A stretch of DNA of 5,607 nucleotides from Candidatus Melainabacteria bacterium. GTDB lineage: Bacteria; Cyanobacteriota; Vampirovibrionia; LMEP-6097. Numbering within the stretch: position 1 is the stretch's first letter; every line of letters starts with the position of its first letter. The stretch is from NCBI GenBank assembly GCA_028817775.1, contig JAPPOW010000173.1:1-5607 (forward strand). Reading direction: 5' to 3'. Both the position numbers and the translations under genes were made by a program. The notes under the pieces are model-generated. The model had not been told where the DNA came from. It worked only from the letters and a program-made list of their open reading frames with translations, and did not search any database. Shown piece after piece: positions 5,484 to 5,607 of this stretch.

Positions 5484-5607
5484 TCCAGATAAGTCTCCTG
5501 GGCTGGTATAGCTTGCACAAGAAGTTATCATCACGAAGTGGACTCTGCCTATCTCAGCTAGCTATTCATGTTGAGGGGAGAATTAGCTGGGTTCAAAGCG
5601 CTAGTTT

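Larger units (their letters stand above)
5391..5607. other. Upstream non-coding region, 217 bp, no convincing gene
   Basis: Every minus-strand frame meets a stop soon after the right edge, so no upstream minus-strand gene enters the window. On the plus strand one frame stays open from 5459 to the edge, but it has no ATG or GTG start and no recognisable protein character. I see no tRNA, small structured RNA or riboswitch core. The region holds the candidate promoter at 5455-5483, the hairpin at 5398-5416 and the mini-ORF at 5390-5404. A weak GGGCT/AGCCC pairing about 20 bases apart lies around the -10 region. Confidence 0.6.

Noticed and set aside
5459..5607. Plus-strand frame open to the right edge
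   Set aside because: No ATG or GTG start, no ribosome site and no recognisable protein features in 49 codons; not supported as a partial gene.
1..5607. CRISPR arrays, insertion sequences, tRNA or rRNA genes
   Set aside because: No spaced identical repeats, transposase-like protein, terminal inverted repeats or tRNA/rRNA cores were seen on either strand.

Overview
The window is chromosomal bacterial DNA of moderate, slightly AT-leaning composition, with dense, partly overlapping genes. It joins the end of a flagellar export gene to a convergent cluster of type IV pilus/type II secretion pilin-like genes. The flagellar gene and the TTG/ATG starts with SD-type sites point to a flagellated, piliated bacterium using the standard code. 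I cannot place it in a phylum. An uncultured lineage such as the non-photosynthetic Cyanobacteriota is only a guess.

Layout. Positions 1-1566 (+) are the 3' three quarters of flhA, cut by the left edge. The other three genes are on the minus strand and read leftwards: a large PilX/GspK-like minor pilin with an adhesin-like body (5390-2739), a small PilV/GspI-like prepilin (2742-2317, ATGA overlap with the first), and an unrecognised 233-aa protein (2264-1563) whose stop overlaps the flhA stop by 4 bp. Positions 5391-5607 hold no convincing gene. They carry a candidate promoter, a hairpin and a four-codon mini-ORF before the large gene.

How the genes may work together. The PilX-like and PilV-like proteins would be assembled at the tip or body of a pilus or pseudopilus. 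The large one has the size and modular build of a tip adhesin: prepilin helix, very acidic tract, two IPT/TIG-like Ig-fold repeats, Gly/Pro hinge, beta-rich body, beta-solenoid-like end and Lys-rich tail. The third protein is co-directional and has a weak GspJ/PilW-like C-terminal pattern but no prepilin helix. It may be expressed from its own promoter as a leaderless message. FlhA belongs to a separate transcription unit that ends here.

Most unusual points: an acidic tract containing a perfect 9-residue tandem repeat whose two DNA copies differ only at wobble bases; the chimeric pilin; a C-terminus-like reading frame with no start codon between the second and third minus-strand genes; and a FlhA that departs from the usual family sequence at a membrane-domain acidic position and between its last two membrane segments.
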